A stretch of DNA of 42,550 bases from Streptomyces sp. ISL-11 (lineage in GTDB: Bacteria > Actinomycetota > Actinomycetes > Streptomycetales > Streptomycetaceae), in contig NZ_JAGGOL010000015.1 in NCBI RefSeq assembly GCF_018614525.1, forward strand, positions 1-42,550, in the 5' to 3' direction. This document shows positions 41,580 through 42,550 of this stretch, piece after piece. Made by a program: the position numbers and the translations under genes. The notes below the pieces were generated by a model that was not told the DNA's origin, ran no database searches, and worked only from the letters and a program-made list of their open reading frames with translations. How positions within the stretch are numbered: the stretch's first letter is position 1; each line of letters starts with the position of its first letter.

Positions 41580-42481
41580 ACGGCCTCCCCGGCGGCCACC
41601 CGGGCCGCCTCCGCCGCCAGCGCCGCGTCCTCCACGGCCCGCACCACCCGCACCGCGTCCACGTTCGGCCGCACCTCGTGCACCCGAACGGCCCACGCGC
41701 CCTCGCGCGCCGCGATCGTGGAGACCGCGGCCGTCGCCGCGTCCCGCTCCCGGGCCGGCGGCGGGCTGCCGTCGGGCGCGGCCAGCACCCGGCCCAGGAA
41801 CCGCTTGCGGGACGCCGCCACCAGGATCGGGCGGCCCAGCTCCCGGCCGAGCCGGCCCAGCTCGGCCACCAGTGCCAGGTCGTGCTCGGCGTTCTTGGCG
41901 AAGCCCAGCCCCGGGTCCACCACCAGGCGGGCCGGATCCACGCCCGCGTCGACCACGGCGTCCAGCCGCTGCCGCAGCTCGGCCAGCACCTCGCCGACCA
42001 CGTCCCCGTACACCGCCCGGCTGTTCATGTCCGAGCTGAAACCACGCCAGTGCATCACGACGAACGGCACCCCGGCCGTGGCCACCACCGGCACCATCGC
42101 CGGATCCGCGAGTCCCCCGCTCACGTCGTTGACCAGCACCGCGCCGGCCTCGATGGCCGCCTCCGCGACCGCGGCGCGCATCGTGTCCACCGACACGACC
42201 ACGCCCTCGGCCGCCAGCCCGCGGACGACCGGGACCACCCGGCGCAGCTCCTCGCCCTCGTCCACCCGCGACGCCCCGGGGCGGGTGGACTCGCCACCCA
42301 CGTCGACCAGGTCGGCGCCGCCGGCGACCAGGTCGAGCCCCCGCTTGATCGCCACTTCGGTGTCGAACCAGCGACCGCCGTCGGAGAACGAATCGGGCGT
42401 GACATTGACCACGCCCATCACCGCACAGCGGTCCCACTCCGGCAGACCGTCGGGCCCGAATCGACCGCGCAACGTACTCAT
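41576..42481 (-). CDS. folP: Dihydropteroate synthase
   Basis: 301 aa, ATG. Joins the pterin pyrophosphate with p-aminobenzoate. TIM barrel motifs: MGVVNVTPDSFSDGG (N-terminal signature), DVGGESTRPGA, NDVSGG, VVMHWRG, VVDPGLGFAKN and LVAASRKRFLG. Target family of sulfonamides; no resistance change can be judged by eye. Begins close to the window edge; further folate genes probably lie beyond it. Overlaps the NTF2-like gene downstream. Confidence 0.96.
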   Translation of the reverse strand: MSTLRGRFGPDGLPEWDRCAVMGVVNVTPDSFSDGGRWFDTEVAIKRGLDLVAGGADLVDVGGESTRPGASRVDEGEELRRVVPVVRGLAAEGVVVSVDTMRAAVAEAAIEAGAVLVNDVSGGLADPAMVPVVATAGVPFVVMHWRGFSSDMNSRAVYGDVVGEVLAELRQRLDAVVDAGVDPARLVVDPGLGFAKNAEHDLALVAELGRLGRELGRPILVAASRKRFLGRVLAAPDGSPPPARERDAATAAVSTIAAREGAWAVRVHEVRPNVDAVRVVRAVEDAALAAEAARVAAGEAV

Positions 42482-42494
42482 GGCAACCAGCCTA

Positions 42495-42550
42495 GGCCGT
42501 GTCCGGCGGGTCGTTCGGCTGCGGGCCGTCTTTGCCGCGTGGCCGCCTGC
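42495..42550. repeat. Dispersed modular palindromic repeat, copy R5 (cut by the window end)
   Basis: Begins with the same terminal GGCCGTGT as R3 and continues TTCGGCTGCGGGCC and GTCTTTGCCGC before the sequence ends. It lies 13 nt upstream of folP. Confidence 0.8.

Noticed and set aside
1..42550. tRNA, rRNA or tmRNA genes, insertion sequences
   Set aside because: No cloverleaf with a CCA-proximal TTCGANTC loop, no rRNA sequence and no transposase pattern was recognised on reading both strands.

Overview
The window is very GC-rich, codons end in G/C, GTG starts are common, and the gene set and order match a Streptomyces chromosome core: radA-disA, mutY, the sigE-cseA-cseB-cseC envelope-stress operon, clpC-lsr2, panC-nadB-nadC-coaX, an orphan nuoD and the folP/folB/folK cluster follow each other much as I remember them in S. 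coelicolor (family knowledge, no search was run). No rRNA, tRNA, phage, transposase or plasmid genes are visible.

Layout. 1-6.0 kb: a partial sigma-factor-like gene, then DNA repair and c-di-AMP genes (radA, disA, mutY) with two envelope/flavin-type hypotheticals. 6.2-10.8 kb: the sigE-cseABC signalling operon, a VOC protein and a secreted M23 peptidase behind a structured leader. 11.2-14.8 kb: the clearest accessory island, a Trypco2 protein overlapping by 4 nt a large trypsin-NACHT-LRR protein, a likely NTP-dependent conflict (anti-phage) system. 14.9-21.1 kb: clpC, a hypothetical gene, lsr2, a GNAT N-acetylglutamate synthase-type enzyme, a BlaI-like repressor and two small genes. 21.1-22.4 kb: dispersed and duplicated repeats around a secreted protein. 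22.4-27.7 kb: a tightly overlapping operon joining CoA and NAD synthesis (DUF2520-panC-nadB-nadC-coaX). 27.8-31.7 kb: a small hypothetical, an ArsR-type regulator with a neat operator, two tandem repeat arrays and a NarL-type two-component pair. 31.8-35.2 kb: a MidA/NDUFAF7-type methyltransferase next to its presumed substrate, a NuoD-like subunit, then a membrane coiled-coil protein. 35.3-39.1 kb: an osmoprotectant-type ABC importer with its ATPase gene divergent. 39.2-42.5 kb: DUF3180, folK, folB, an NTF2-like protein and folP.

Points worth attention beyond gene calling: (1) the Trypco2/trypsin-NACHT-LRR system; (2) three intergenic, correctly oriented matches to the mycobacterial PafBC/RecA-NDp DNA-damage promoter form (TTGTCRGTG-N8-TAnnnT), ahead of radA (where it makes radA probably leaderless), the ABC permease operon and folB; (3) a MITE-like, roughly 150-bp modular palindromic element in at least four copies, one flanked by a duplicated gene end; (4) the methyltransferase-NuoD pairing; (5) a Cys-rich N-terminal extension on NadC; (6) a solitary type I-E-like CRISPR repeat unit without an array.
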